Assembly (NCBI RefSeq): GCF_024622505.1
Contig: NZ_JANKAS010000004.1
Location: forward strand, 1 to 64,000
DNA: 64,000 nt
Direction of reading: 5' to 3'
DNA from: Irregularibacter muris
GTDB lineage: Bacteria; Bacillota; Clostridia; Eubacteriales; Garciellaceae
A program made the translations under genes and the position numbers. The notes beneath the pieces are model-generated. The model had not been told where the DNA came from and made no database searches. It saw nothing but the letters and a program-made list of their open reading frames with translations. Of the stretch, positions 51,872 through 60,349 are shown piece by piece (within the stretch, counting starts at the first letter, position 1; every line of letters begins with the position of its first letter).

Positions 51872-52351
51872 CTACATCCCACCCAACTTCATAATTGTAA
51901 TTTTAATAATCGCCACTACAAAGGCAGAAAATACCCCAAATACAATAACTGAGCCTGCCAACTTGAACATATTTCCTCCTACCCCTAAAACATAACCTTC
52001 ACTTCTATGTTCTATGGCCGCAGAAGTCATAGCATTGGCAAAGCCTGTAATGGGTACAACTGTACCTGCCCCTGCCCATTGGGCTATATGGTCATAAACC
52101 CCAAACCCAGTAAGTAGCATAGCAATAATAATGAGCACCGCTGAAGTGGGACTGGCGGCAGTTGTATCTGTAAAATCAAAATATGTTGTAAATATCCATG
52201 TTATAAATTGACCTAGGGTACAAATTAATCCTCCAGATACAAAGGCCTTGAGACAATTTTTCAATATCGGCCTTTTAGCCTCTTTGACTTTTGCAAATTC
52301 TTGATATTGCTGTTGCTGCGCAGTTAAATTATTTTTTTGTTTATTTGCCAT
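51872..52351 (-). CDS. spoVAC: Stage V sporulation protein AC
   Basis: 159 aa with a cytoplasmic N-terminus (NNLTAQQQQYQEFAK) and four membrane helices. Motifs KAFVSGGLICTLGQFI, TGFGVYDHIAQWAGAGTVVPI and FANAMTSAAIEHRSEG are the SpoVAC hallmark and serve as a mechanosensitive channel for DPA. The frame to 52507 includes non-coding DNA; the ATG at 52351 follows AGAGGGTG. Confidence 0.95.
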   Translation of the reverse strand: MANKQKNNLTAQQQQYQEFAKVKEAKRPILKNCLKAFVSGGLICTLGQFITWIFTTYFDFTDTTAASPTSAVLIIIAMLLTGFGVYDHIAQWAGAGTVVPITGFANAMTSAAIEHRSEGYVLGVGGNMFKLAGSVIVFGVFSAFVVAIIKITIMKLGGM

Positions 52352-52507
52352 TATTTCACCCTCTAATCTTGTCGATATAATTTTATGCAATAATGATGAA
52401 AATCTTAATATGCTGTTATGCACCTCCAATAATCTAAATAGTAAATATATGACCTTGAGAGTTATTTTCCCCAGTTTTTCTAAAATAATGCTATGACGGC
52501 ATAACAA

Positions 52508-52535
52508 AAGCCTTCTAAACTTTGTTAGAAGGCTT
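52508..52535 (-). terminator. Terminator after the AI-2E-like gene
   Basis: AAGCCTTCTAA/TTAGAAGGCTT stem with TTGTTATG on the minus strand, immediately past the stop. Confidence 0.8.
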
Positions 52536-52540
52536 GATGA

Positions 52541-53053
52541 TTATAAATTTCTTTTATATTTTTTAAATATTATTTTTAATATCGCCCCAATAGGGACAGC
52601 TAGAATCATACCGGGAATACCAAAGGCTAGACCACCCACAAAAACCAAAACAAAAATCATAATAGGGTTAATTCCAAAGGCTTTACCGAGGATTTTAGGT
52701 TGTAAAATCCAGTCATCCATTATCTGTAAAAGAATGACTACGGCTAATGCCCATAATGCCTTTTTTAGATTGGTCAAAATTAGTGTTGTCCCCACCACAA
52801 GAATGGCACTTAGCAAAGGGCCAATATAGGGAATAAGATTTAATCCTCCAATAAGTACGCCCATTATCCCACTATAGGGAATTTTTAAAATCCAAAGCAT
52901 TCCCCAGGCTAGTGCTCCTAATATTAGTGCAATGGTTAATTTCCCTTTAAAATAGGTGAAAAATACATTTTTAATTTCTTTAAATAGGCTATCCCTATCA
53001 TTATTTTTTCCTTTAGGATATTCTTCAGGTTTATTCACTTTAATTTCCCTCAT
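52541..53053 (-). CDS. Short AI-2E-family membrane protein
   Basis: 170 aa, about half the family length (around 350). It matches only the C-terminal half: GVLIGGLNLIPYIGPLLSA near 85 and DDWILQPKILGKAFGINPIMI near 115 are the most conserved blocks. The N-terminal helices are missing. An in-frame stop lies six codons upstream of the ATG and the ribosome site is poor, so it may be a truncated gene; the remaining part is intact. Confidence 0.6.
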   Translation of the reverse strand: MREIKVNKPEEYPKGKNNDRDSLFKEIKNVFFTYFKGKLTIALILGALAWGMLWILKIPYSGIMGVLIGGLNLIPYIGPLLSAILVVGTTLILTNLKKALWALAVVILLQIMDDWILQPKILGKAFGINPIMIFVLVFVGGLAFGIPGMILAVPIGAILKIIFKKYKRNL

Positions 53054-53181
53054 TTTTAGTTTATCATTTCATATTATTTTATGCTATGGGAAAGTTATTC
53101 TTGCTAACAAGGAAGTAAATTTTCCCATATCACTAGGGCGGCGATAGCCACTGTCTTGTGAAATTTATCCTTAGCTATAGA

Positions 53182-53616
53182 TTACTTAAATATTACACTA
53201 TTCTCTTCTCTTTTTCCATATAAGGATTCATAGCAATAATTAATAATATCGCTTCTTTTTATAATCCCGATAAAAATTCCTTGATCATCTACTACAGGAA
53301 CAAAGTTTTGATTGATAGCTGAATAAATGAGATCCCCAATATTTGAATCAATAGATACTGGAACATTATCCGCATGTCTAGGTACGTCCTTAAGAAGTAT
53401 CTTACTGGTATTCATAAAATTTAAATCCGGTGTATTTTTTAATTTCCATAACAAATCCCCTTCGGTTATGGTTCCTACATATTTACCTTTCCCATCAATT
53501 AATGGAATAGCTGAATAACGATGGTACTCCATTCTCTCCAATGCTTGCCTCATAGTGGAATCTGGTGTTTCATAAATGACCTCATTTTTGGGAGTTAGAA
53601 AAAATATCACATTCAT
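53182..53616 (-). CDS. Double-CBS-domain protein
   Basis: 144 aa. Two CBS modules: about 5-60 (MRQALERMEYHRYSAIPLID) and about 80-140 (IGDLIYSAINQNFVPVVDDQGIFIGIIKRSDI). Such stand-alone proteins bind adenosine nucleotides and regulate partners or are stand-alone sensors. AGGAGCAGGGC precedes the ATG. Confidence 0.85.
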   Translation of the reverse strand: MNVIFFLTPKNEVIYETPDSTMRQALERMEYHRYSAIPLIDGKGKYVGTITEGDLLWKLKNTPDLNFMNTSKILLKDVPRHADNVPVSIDSNIGDLIYSAINQNFVPVVDDQGIFIGIIKRSDIINYCYESLYGKREENSVIFK

Positions 53617-53780
53617 AGCCCTGCTCCTTTCTTACGTCAGACTGATTGAAATCATTCCCTCTACTTGTATTCTAATCGATTATCTCTTTTATACAAAATC
53701 TCTTCTCTACTAATTTTATACCTATTAGATTGTACTATATTCATATAACTAATTTGTGAGCAATATGTAAAATAAAAAAA

Positions 53781-53809
53781 AAGAATGATTACCCTAAGGA
53801 ATCATTCTT
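53781..53809 (-). terminator. Terminator after the 39-aa ORF
   Basis: AAGAATGATT/AATCATTCTT stem then TTTTTTTTT on the minus strand. The strong T-run shows that transcription comes from the right, supporting the small gene at 53802. Confidence 0.85.
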
Positions 53810-53921
53810 CTGTGCGGGGAGTTAGCTTTTTAGAAAAACTCTCTATTAATGGAATGGGGCTTAAGGACAATCCAATTAATAAAAATAAAAAACTGATAAA
53901 AACTAAAATAAATCTTACCAT
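53802..53921 (-). CDS. 39-aa single-helix membrane protein
   Basis: The frame begins MVRFILVFISFLFLLIGLSL and continues SPIPLIESFSKKLTPRTEE: one membrane helix and a polar tail. AAAGGAAG lies nine bases before the ATG, and a strong terminator begins at the stop codon. The opposite-strand 66-codon frame is the shadow. Unrecognised. Confidence 0.6.
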   Translation of the reverse strand: MVRFILVFISFLFLLIGLSLSPIPLIESFSKKLTPRTEE

Positions 53922-54145
53922 TTATTCCGACTTCCTTTCTATATTCATTCTCCCTATCATTATTTACATATTGTTATTTTTTTAATCCTCATTAACCTTT
54001 ATAAATATATTATTCCCATGATAAAATAGAACGAAACAAAGGAAAATCCCCTAGGATTTATACTCCCCTTTTTAACTTGTACATATAAGGGGTATATAAT
54101 ATAATATGAATGTTCTAGACTTTATTAGAATAGGAGGGAATAATT

Positions 54146-54838
54146 GTGGACAATAATCAAATTTATATTCCACATCTTACTAGCAGATTGCGCAGAAATT
54201 ATGTGAGTGTACCGCCCATTATTCAAACTGCGTCTGGTATAAATATCTTCGGCAAGACAATACGTTCTCTTATTTTCACCACTGATGTAGCTATTATTGA
54301 AAATACCAATGCGGATGCAGTCATTGCTGTATATCCTTTTACACCACAACCATCTATCACCCAAGCTCTTTTAACAATAGCAGATATACCCGTTCTTTGC
54401 GGCGTAGGGGGTGGGCTTACCCAAGGAATACGCTCAGCGGATATTGCACTACATGCTGAATTTCAAGGGGCTTTAGGTGTTGTAATGAATGCGCCTACAC
54501 CTAATGAGACCATTCAAGCGGTGAAAGAAAGAGTGGATATTCCTGTTGCCATTACTATTGTTTCTGAGCATACCAATATCCAAGAAAAACTTGATGTAGG
54601 AGTGGACATGCTTAATGTAAGTGGAGGCTCTAAAACGCCCAGTATTGTGACAGCTATTAGAAAGAGTTTTCCCTATATACCCATTATTGCCACTGGAGGA
54701 AATACTGAGGAGTCTATCAAGGCTACCATAAAGGCTGGCGCCAATGCCATTAGCTTTACTCCTCCATCTACTGCAGAACTATTCAAAGAAAGAATGGAAA
54801 TCTATAGGGCAGAAGAAAATGCAAAGTATAACAAATAG
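54146..54838 (+). CDS. TIM-barrel phosphate-binding protein
   Basis: 230 aa, GTG start with AGGAGGG. The chain PVLCGVGGGLTQGIRSA near 90, GALGVVMNAPTPN, VDMLNVSGGSKTP and PIIATGGNTEESIKATIKAGA near 180 matches the (beta/alpha)8 barrel of ThiG/NanE/TrpC-like enzymes with a phosphate-binding Gly motif. Its reaction is unknown; it stands alone upstream of mscL. Confidence 0.75.
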   Translation: MDNNQIYIPHLTSRLRRNYVSVPPIIQTASGINIFGKTIRSLIFTTDVAIIENTNADAVIAVYPFTPQPSITQALLTIADIPVLCGVGGGLTQGIRSADIALHAEFQGALGVVMNAPTPNETIQAVKERVDIPVAITIVSEHTNIQEKLDVGVDMLNVSGGSKTPSIVTAIRKSFPYIPIIATGGNTEESIKATIKAGANAISFTPPSTAELFKERMEIYRAEENAKYNK

Positions 54839-54937
54839 ATATATTCTATCTCTAGCTACAAGTAATATCTACTAAAAAATTAATCCATACAGTAATTTTG
54901 GCTAATAGAAATTTATTTTTTTATTTGGAGTGATAGA

Positions 54938-55333
54938 ATGTTAGAAGAATTTAAGAAATTTATTCTACGAGGTAATGTACTTGATCTTGCAATAGGAGTG
55001 ATCATAGGCGGGGCTTTTGGGAAAATTGTATCTTCCCTGGTAGATGATGTGCTTATGCCTGTCCTAGGCATATTTATGGGAGGAATTAATTTTACAAATT
55101 TAAAATGGCATATTAGAAATCCCAATGGGGATGTGGTGTCCATATCCTATGGATCCTTTATTCAATCTATTGTAGATTTCTTGATTATTGGCCTTTCTAT
55201 CTTTGTATTTATAAAACTTATTAATTCCCTTCTTCACAAAAAGGAAAAAGAAAAGGAAGAATCCCCCAAAGTACCTTCTCCAGAGGAAGAATTATTGATG
55301 GAGATTAGGGATCTGCTTAAGGATAAAGTATAA
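54938..55333 (+). CDS. mscL: Large-conductance mechanosensitive channel
   Basis: 131 aa. FKKFILRGNVLDLAIGVIIGGAFGKIVSSLVDDV at the N-terminus, then FIQSIVDFLIIGLSIFVFIKLIN is the second membrane helix, and a charged tail ends LMEIRDLLKD. A pentameric safety valve opened by membrane tension at hypo-osmotic shock. TTGGAGTG precedes the ATG; a terminator follows. Confidence 0.95.
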   Translation: MLEEFKKFILRGNVLDLAIGVIIGGAFGKIVSSLVDDVLMPVLGIFMGGINFTNLKWHIRNPNGDVVSISYGSFIQSIVDFLIIGLSIFVFIKLINSLLHKKEKEKEESPKVPSPEEELLMEIRDLLKDKV

Positions 55334-55345
55334 AGATTATAATAA

Positions 55346-55387
55346 ATAACAAAAGCATGGCTTATGCATAAGCCATGCTTTTGTTAT
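55346..55387 (+). terminator. Terminator after mscL
   Basis: A perfect 42-bp palindrome (arm ATAACAAAAGCATGGCTTATG) with TTATTC following. Confidence 0.85.
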
Positions 55388-55445
55388 TCATTATATGGAC
55401 TTTGTTCATCTTCCAACAATCACTTTTCCCTCCACGAAGTGCAAA

Positions 55446-55505
55446 TCAGTTATTGTTTTTTGGTTCGCCTGTATTTCTATAAAAAGCACTATGATGGGCA
55501 GACAT
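55446..55505 (-). CDS. Possible 19-aa peptide with a strong ribosome site
   Basis: MSAHHSAFYRNTGEPKNNN followed by a stop. AAAGGAGG stands ten bases before the ATG, stronger than most genes here. No homology is recognised. It is the only readable feature between mscL and the cotF-like gene; the rest of 55388-55632 shows nothing. Confidence 0.35.
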   Translation of the reverse strand: MSAHHSAFYRNTGEPKNNN

Positions 55506-55632
55506 ATTCCCATTACCTCCTTTAATCTCAATTAAGTTGGTTATATTTCTGCTCGCATCAAAAAATCAAAAGTATTTTATGATGCATTATTTCTTGAAAT
55601 TATACAATACTAAGAAAAGAGGAGGTGATAAA

Positions 55633-56124
55633 ATGGTAAATTTAACGCAGAAGGAAAGAATGCTTTTAGAAGATCAAAAGAGTCATGAGGAATTGTGTAT
55701 AAAAAAATATAATGATTATGCAAATAAAGCACAAGACCCTCAGCTTAAACAATTATGCACAAGCCTTGGTCAGCACGAACAGCAACATTTAGATACCATT
55801 AATAGTATACTTAGCGGCCAAGTCCCTAATATGAACCAACAGCAACAGGGACAACAAAATCAACAACAAAATCAGCAAAACATGCAGAATATGCAAAACC
55901 AAAGTGCTTCAGGAAGCGGTATGCCCAATGCAAGTGATGCTTATCTTTGTAACGACCTTTTGGCAACAGAAAAATACGTTTCCGGTACTTATGATACCAC
56001 GATTTTTGAATGTACACAAAAGGATATTAGAAATGTATTAAATCATATCCAAAAAGAAGAACAGGAACATGGGGAAAGTATCTTCAACTACATGCAAAGT
56101 CATGGAATGTATAATCCTCAATAA
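55633..56124 (+). CDS. CotF-like spore coat protein
   Basis: 163 aa. ERMLLEDQKSHEELCIKKYNDYANKAQDPQL and QHEQQHLDTI are the first ferritin-like helical pair, and LLATEKYVSGTYDTTIFECTQKDIRNVLNHIQKEEQEHGE the second, typical of CotF coat proteins. A Gln/Met/Asn-rich linker (about 70-95) joins the two. The ATG at 55633 follows GGAGGTG; the frame to 55537 is not needed. Confidence 0.85.
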   Translation: MVNLTQKERMLLEDQKSHEELCIKKYNDYANKAQDPQLKQLCTSLGQHEQQHLDTINSILSGQVPNMNQQQQGQQNQQQNQQNMQNMQNQSASGSGMPNASDAYLCNDLLATEKYVSGTYDTTIFECTQKDIRNVLNHIQKEEQEHGESIFNYMQSHGMYNPQ

Positions 56125-56134
56125 ACAACTTTTT

Positions 56135-56179
56135 AAAAGGGGCTGGGCACTAATTATTTTTAGTGTGGCAGCCCCTTTT
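56135..56179. terminator. Bidirectional terminator between cotF-like gene and the LacI-type gene
   Basis: AAAAGGGGCTG pairs with CAGCCCCTTTT and the interior has a second stem (CACTAA/TTAGTG). It lies between convergent genes and overlaps the end of the LacI-type gene (stop at 56178). Confidence 0.85.
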
Positions 56180-57185
56180 ACATGGATTTAATACTTTTTC
56201 TTATTTTTAATTCACAAGGTATGACTACTTTTTTAGGAATTTTTCTATTTCCCTTTATTCTCTCCAATAATAATCCTACAGCTGTTTCTCCCATAAATTC
56301 TGTATGAACTTTTATGGTGCTTAAAGGAGGAGTTAAATATTTTGCTGTGGGTATATCATTGAATCCCATAATACTGATATCATCAGGGACTTTAATATTT
56401 GATTCATAGAGGGCCTTCATGGCTCCAATGGCTAAAGAATCATTGCCCAAAAAAAAGGCTGAAGGTAGTGGACCCTTTTGAATGGCTTTTTTTATGATTT
56501 GATAACCATAGGCAGAATTAAACTGACCAAAATAAACATGTTCAGGATTATAAATTCCCTTTTCCTTTACAAATCTATGATATTCTATTTCTCTTTCATC
56601 CTCTATTAATTCTTTTTTGCGTCCAATATATTCCCTTCCCCCAATATAGCCTATTTCCCTATGTCCACTATGGTATAAATACTCTAAAGCCTCTCTTAGG
56701 GCATTCTTGAAATCTATGACTACAGAATCGAACTGCTTTTCATTAGGAGAAAAATCCACGAAGGAAATATTCTTAGAATAATACATAAACTCCTCAATAT
56801 CTTCTTTGCTAAATTTCCCTACGGCTACCACACCATCCAAATCATTTAACTCATTGATTCTATATCGATCATCTTGTTTAAAAATAGTTACCATTTCAAT
56901 TTTTCTATGAAAACATTCTTTTTCAATTCCCCGCCTAATGGATAGGTAATAGGGATCTCCCAATTCCTCCTCTTGAGAATACCAGTGTAACAATCCAATC
57001 TTGATAAGTTTATCCACAGCTCTGGATCTTTGTTTTGGAGTTTTATAATCTAAATCCTCTGCTACTTCAAGAATACGTCTTCTTGTTTCGTCAGCTACAG
57101 AAAGACTGGTATCAAAATTCAATACTCTAGATACTGTAGTAGGGGAAACCCCAGTAATATTAGCAATGTCTTTTATCGTAGCCAT
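56178..57185 (-). CDS. LacI/GalR-family transcriptional regulator
   Basis: 335 aa. N-terminal HTH TIKDIANITGVSPTTVSRVLN (about 3-22), then the sugar-binding fold with NDSLAIGAMKALYESNIKVPDDISIMGFND near 240. Start at 57185 with GGAGAG seven bases upstream; the longer frame is not supported. As the last gene before the gal/lac catabolic genes on the same strand, it should regulate them, most likely as a galactose-responsive repressor. Confidence 0.9.
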   Translation of the reverse strand: MATIKDIANITGVSPTTVSRVLNFDTSLSVADETRRRILEVAEDLDYKTPKQRSRAVDKLIKIGLLHWYSQEEELGDPYYLSIRRGIEKECFHRKIEMVTIFKQDDRYRINELNDLDGVVAVGKFSKEDIEEFMYYSKNISFVDFSPNEKQFDSVVIDFKNALREALEYLYHSGHREIGYIGGREYIGRKKELIEDEREIEYHRFVKEKGIYNPEHVYFGQFNSAYGYQIIKKAIQKGPLPSAFFLGNDSLAIGAMKALYESNIKVPDDISIMGFNDIPTAKYLTPPLSTIKVHTEFMGETAVGLLLERIKGNRKIPKKVVIPCELKIRKSIKSM

Positions 57186-57230
57186 ACCTTTCTCTCCTTT
57201 AATATTTAGCCTCAAATAAGGTAAAGTTCT

Positions 57231-57270
57231 CTGTAGTGCTGGTTAAATTCCCACTTAACCAACACTACAG
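57231..57270. other. Inverted repeat between lacZ-like gene and regulator
   Basis: CTGTAGTG, one mismatch, TGGTTAA, 8-base loop, then the complement. Related GGTTAA half-sites lie at 57241 and 57271. It could be the catabolic operon's terminator or processing hairpin, or operators of the LacI-type protein; no T-run. Confidence 0.5.
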
Positions 57271-57345
57271 GTTAAAATAATACATTCTCACAGAAAAATT
57301 CCCTATGCAACCTTTTATATCTAACTATCCTAATTCGTTAGAATT

Positions 57346-59295
57346 CTACTTTTCCATAATCTTACTTCCGTAAGGGGAAATCGTCCTATTTTCAAAAATA
57401 ATTTCTTGGCTAGTATGGTTATTTATAAATAACCATTTCTTGTGATTATACTCTCTCTCATATACTTCTAAACCTTTAGGGGATTTGATATGGACTATAG
57501 ACTTTTCATGAATAATTTTATCCATAATGGACTGCAATGTATCCTCATCTATAGCACCACCTATATAATACACTTTGCCTTTCCCATAGGAATTCTCTGT
57601 AATACAAGCTCTGTTCCCATAGAATTGATCATCATAGCCATAGAGCACCCTTGCATTTTCTGGAATAATTAAATCCCTCCAGAAAGAACAAGTGCCCTTA
57701 GTCCCCTGGAATTCTTCTTTTCCTATAATGTTCACATAATGATTTGGTGGAAGGGGCTCGCTTTCTTTTATGGTAATACCCGTCATTTCCCCAATAAAGC
57801 AGGGAAAAACATTTTTAAAATGAATGTTATTGTCTCTGTCTCTTATGCCTGCTCTGAAGGAATAAACTATAGTACCCCCTTGCTTTACAAAGTTTTCAAA
57901 GGCCTTCCCAAGCTTTTCATCAATCATTTGCATAACGGGTACAACTAAAATCTTGTATTTTGTAAAATCTTTCTCTGTGCTTATGACATCTATATTGGTA
58001 TTTCTCACATAAAAGGGCCTGTATAATCTTAATAATTCCTTAGTAAAATCAAAAGAGGGGGATTGTCTCTGATGGTTCCAAGACCATATATTATCATAAC
58101 TGTACAAAATAGCAATATCCGATTTTATTTCACTACGAATTACTTCTTGATATTTTTGGACTTCGTTCATAAAGGATTGCACTTCTTGATATTTTCGGCC
58201 TTCTTCATTGTCATGGTCTATAATCCCTAAGCAAAACTGCTCTGCTCCTTTGGTCATACTCCGCCATCTAAAAAACAATAGATTTGCACAACCATGGGCC
58301 ATGGCCTGATATGCCCACATTTTTGCTTGATTGGGCCGAGGTAAATAGCCTATAACATCGTGTCCTTGGGCTCCCATAAGTTCTTCCACAATCCAATAGT
58401 TTTTGTTTTTCAGCCCCCTCATAAAATCATGAGCCATAGCTATCTGGGCAGGTTCTAAGGGCTTAGACAATCCTCCCCATACGGGGTAATTATCATAGGA
58501 TACAAAATCCAATTGGTCTGCTACTTCATTATGATCATAAAACTTTTCAAAGAACCCACCCGCAAAATTATGAGTGATTTGTTGGTGTTCCCCTTTTAAT
58601 TGTCTTACGAAAGCTATTTGCATTTTAGCGTATTCCTTAATCGAAAAAGATCTAAATCTAGACCAATCCAATAAAAGACCGGGATTATGGATAGTAATGG
58701 TATCTTTGGGAATGGGAATTTCATCAAAATCATTATAAGTCTGCCCCCAAAAGATAGTGCCATATCTGTGGTTGAGTTCCTGAATAGTTTCATATTTTTC
58801 CTTTAAAAACTCTTGAAACTTCCTATGACATTGTTCACAATAACACAGGTCACTTCCTTCATGACCAAATTCATTGTCAATTTGCCAGGCTATAATGGCT
58901 TTCTCATTTCTGTAGTGGTGAACCAGTTTTTCCACAATTTTTTTCGTATATTCTTGATACCTATCTGAATGGAAACAATATTGTCTTCTCCCACCAAATA
59001 CTCTTTTATTGCCTGATTTATCCTCTGATAAAATAGATGGATATTTTTTTGCTAGCCAGGCAGGAAAAGTGGCTGTGGGCGTTCCAAACATTATGTTTAT
59101 ATCATATTGTTTTGCCTTTTCCACTACCCCATCAAAAAAGGAAAAATCATATTGTCCTTCCTTTGGCTCCATTAGGTGCCATGCAAATTCTCCTATACGA
59201 ATAATATTGGCCCCCATTTGTTTTATCCTACCGATATCTTCCTCTATTCTATTGGCCTCCCAATGTTCGGGATAATAATCCACACCCAAATACAT
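57346..59295 (-). CDS. Beta-galactosidase, GH42 family
   Basis: 649 aa. GVDYYPEHWEANRIEEDI near the N-terminus, catalytic acid Glu in AWQIDNEFGH near 146, nucleophile Glu in NYWIVEELMGAQGHD near 310. The trimerisation (middle) and C-terminal beta domains follow. It splits beta-galactosides to galactose, which feeds galM/galT/galK. No signal peptide, so cytoplasmic. AGGAGG precedes the ATG. Confidence 0.95.
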   Translation of the reverse strand: MYLGVDYYPEHWEANRIEEDIGRIKQMGANIIRIGEFAWHLMEPKEGQYDFSFFDGVVEKAKQYDINIMFGTPTATFPAWLAKKYPSILSEDKSGNKRVFGGRRQYCFHSDRYQEYTKKIVEKLVHHYRNEKAIIAWQIDNEFGHEGSDLCYCEQCHRKFQEFLKEKYETIQELNHRYGTIFWGQTYNDFDEIPIPKDTITIHNPGLLLDWSRFRSFSIKEYAKMQIAFVRQLKGEHQQITHNFAGGFFEKFYDHNEVADQLDFVSYDNYPVWGGLSKPLEPAQIAMAHDFMRGLKNKNYWIVEELMGAQGHDVIGYLPRPNQAKMWAYQAMAHGCANLLFFRWRSMTKGAEQFCLGIIDHDNEEGRKYQEVQSFMNEVQKYQEVIRSEIKSDIAILYSYDNIWSWNHQRQSPSFDFTKELLRLYRPFYVRNTNIDVISTEKDFTKYKILVVPVMQMIDEKLGKAFENFVKQGGTIVYSFRAGIRDRDNNIHFKNVFPCFIGEMTGITIKESEPLPPNHYVNIIGKEEFQGTKGTCSFWRDLIIPENARVLYGYDDQFYGNRACITENSYGKGKVYYIGGAIDEDTLQSIMDKIIHEKSIVHIKSPKGLEVYEREYNHKKWLFINNHTSQEIIFENRTISPYGSKIMEK

Positions 59296-59306
59296 TTCAA
59301 ATCCTC

Positions 59307-60344
59307 CTAAATAATCGAAAAAACATATTGAGTTTTTTCGTGATATTCTCCTTCGGGCATTAGGATAGCAGAGTGTAAATTTGAATGATTGATTCCATCA
59401 GGTTCAAATTGGGTTTCAAAACAAATGCCGTCATTGGCCTCCGCTATACCTCCGCCCTTTAATTCTTCATTATTTGGAAAGTTGTAGCTATAGATTACTA
59501 CACTGGGATAGGTTGTGGTAATGGTCATTATTCTACCGCTTATATCATCCCACATCTTTATTTGATTGTTTTCATTTTTTAGTAACCATGTATGATCATA
59601 GCCCTTGGTCATTCTTAATTGTCCATACTCTCTTTTGATATCTCTGCCGATTCGTTTTCCTTCTCTAAAGTCCATGGGTGTATGGGCTGTCTCTATGAGC
59701 TGACCTGTGGGAATAGAATCTTCATCTATTTCTAAAAAATAATCAGATTTAATTTTTAGACTTTGTTCTGTGACCTTTCTTTTCTGGTTTCCTGATAAAT
59801 TAAAATAGGTATGATTGGTTAAATTACATAAAGTTTTTTTATCTGCAGTAGCTTTATACTCTATAATCAGATGGTTATTTTCTGTTAGGACATAATAAAC
59901 CCTTACCTCTAAGTTCCCCGGATAATTCTCCTCTTTATCTATGCTTTTGTATGAAAATTCAACCATGGTTCTGTCCTGGTATTGTTGAATTCTATATTCC
60001 CATATACGATGACTAAAGCCCTCAGGCCCTCCGTGTCCCTGGTTGACACCATAATTTTTATTTAACTGATACTCCTGACCGTCCAAGGAAAATAATCCCT
60101 TGGCTATGCGGCCAGCGGTTCTACCTACAGTAGCTCCAAAATAAGAAGGGTTTTCTATATAATCCTCCTTATTTCTATGGGATAATATAATATTTTCTAT
60201 AATTCCATTCTTATCGGGTACCAGCAGTTCTACTAGAGCAGCTCCATAGTTGATCAACTTTATTTCCATATTTCTCTTATTTTTCACAGTGATTAAGTCA
60301 ATTTTCCTGTGGCCTAGTTTAAAGGCTTCCTCTACAAAATACAT
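59307..60344 (-). CDS. galM: Aldose 1-epimerase (mutarotase)
   Basis: 345 aa. NYGAALVELLVPD, GRTAGRIAKGLFSLDG near 75, CNLTNHTYFNLSGN near 175 (catalytic His) and GYDHTWLL near 245. It converts beta- to alpha-galactose for GalK. ATG at 60344 with AGGTGAG; it lies in the operon between galT and lacZ-like genes. Confidence 0.95.
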   Translation of the reverse strand: MYFVEEAFKLGHRKIDLITVKNKRNMEIKLINYGAALVELLVPDKNGIIENIILSHRNKEDYIENPSYFGATVGRTAGRIAKGLFSLDGQEYQLNKNYGVNQGHGGPEGFSHRIWEYRIQQYQDRTMVEFSYKSIDKEENYPGNLEVRVYYVLTENNHLIIEYKATADKKTLCNLTNHTYFNLSGNQKRKVTEQSLKIKSDYFLEIDEDSIPTGQLIETAHTPMDFREGKRIGRDIKREYGQLRMTKGYDHTWLLKNENNQIKMWDDISGRIMTITTTYPSVVIYSYNFPNNEELKGGGIAEANDGICFETQFEPDGINHSNLHSAILMPEGEYHEKTQYVFSII

Positions 60345-60349
60345 GTTTC

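Noticed and set aside
53054-53181. Fragment reading AKDKFHKTVAIAALVIWENLLPC on the minus strand
   Set aside because: It is open for only about 25 codons, has no start or ribosome site, and I could not connect it to the AI-2E gene after it.
53785-53985. Plus-strand 66-codon frame
   Set aside because: The minus strand has a smaller frame with a proper ribosome site and a T-run terminator; the plus frame starts inside that terminator.
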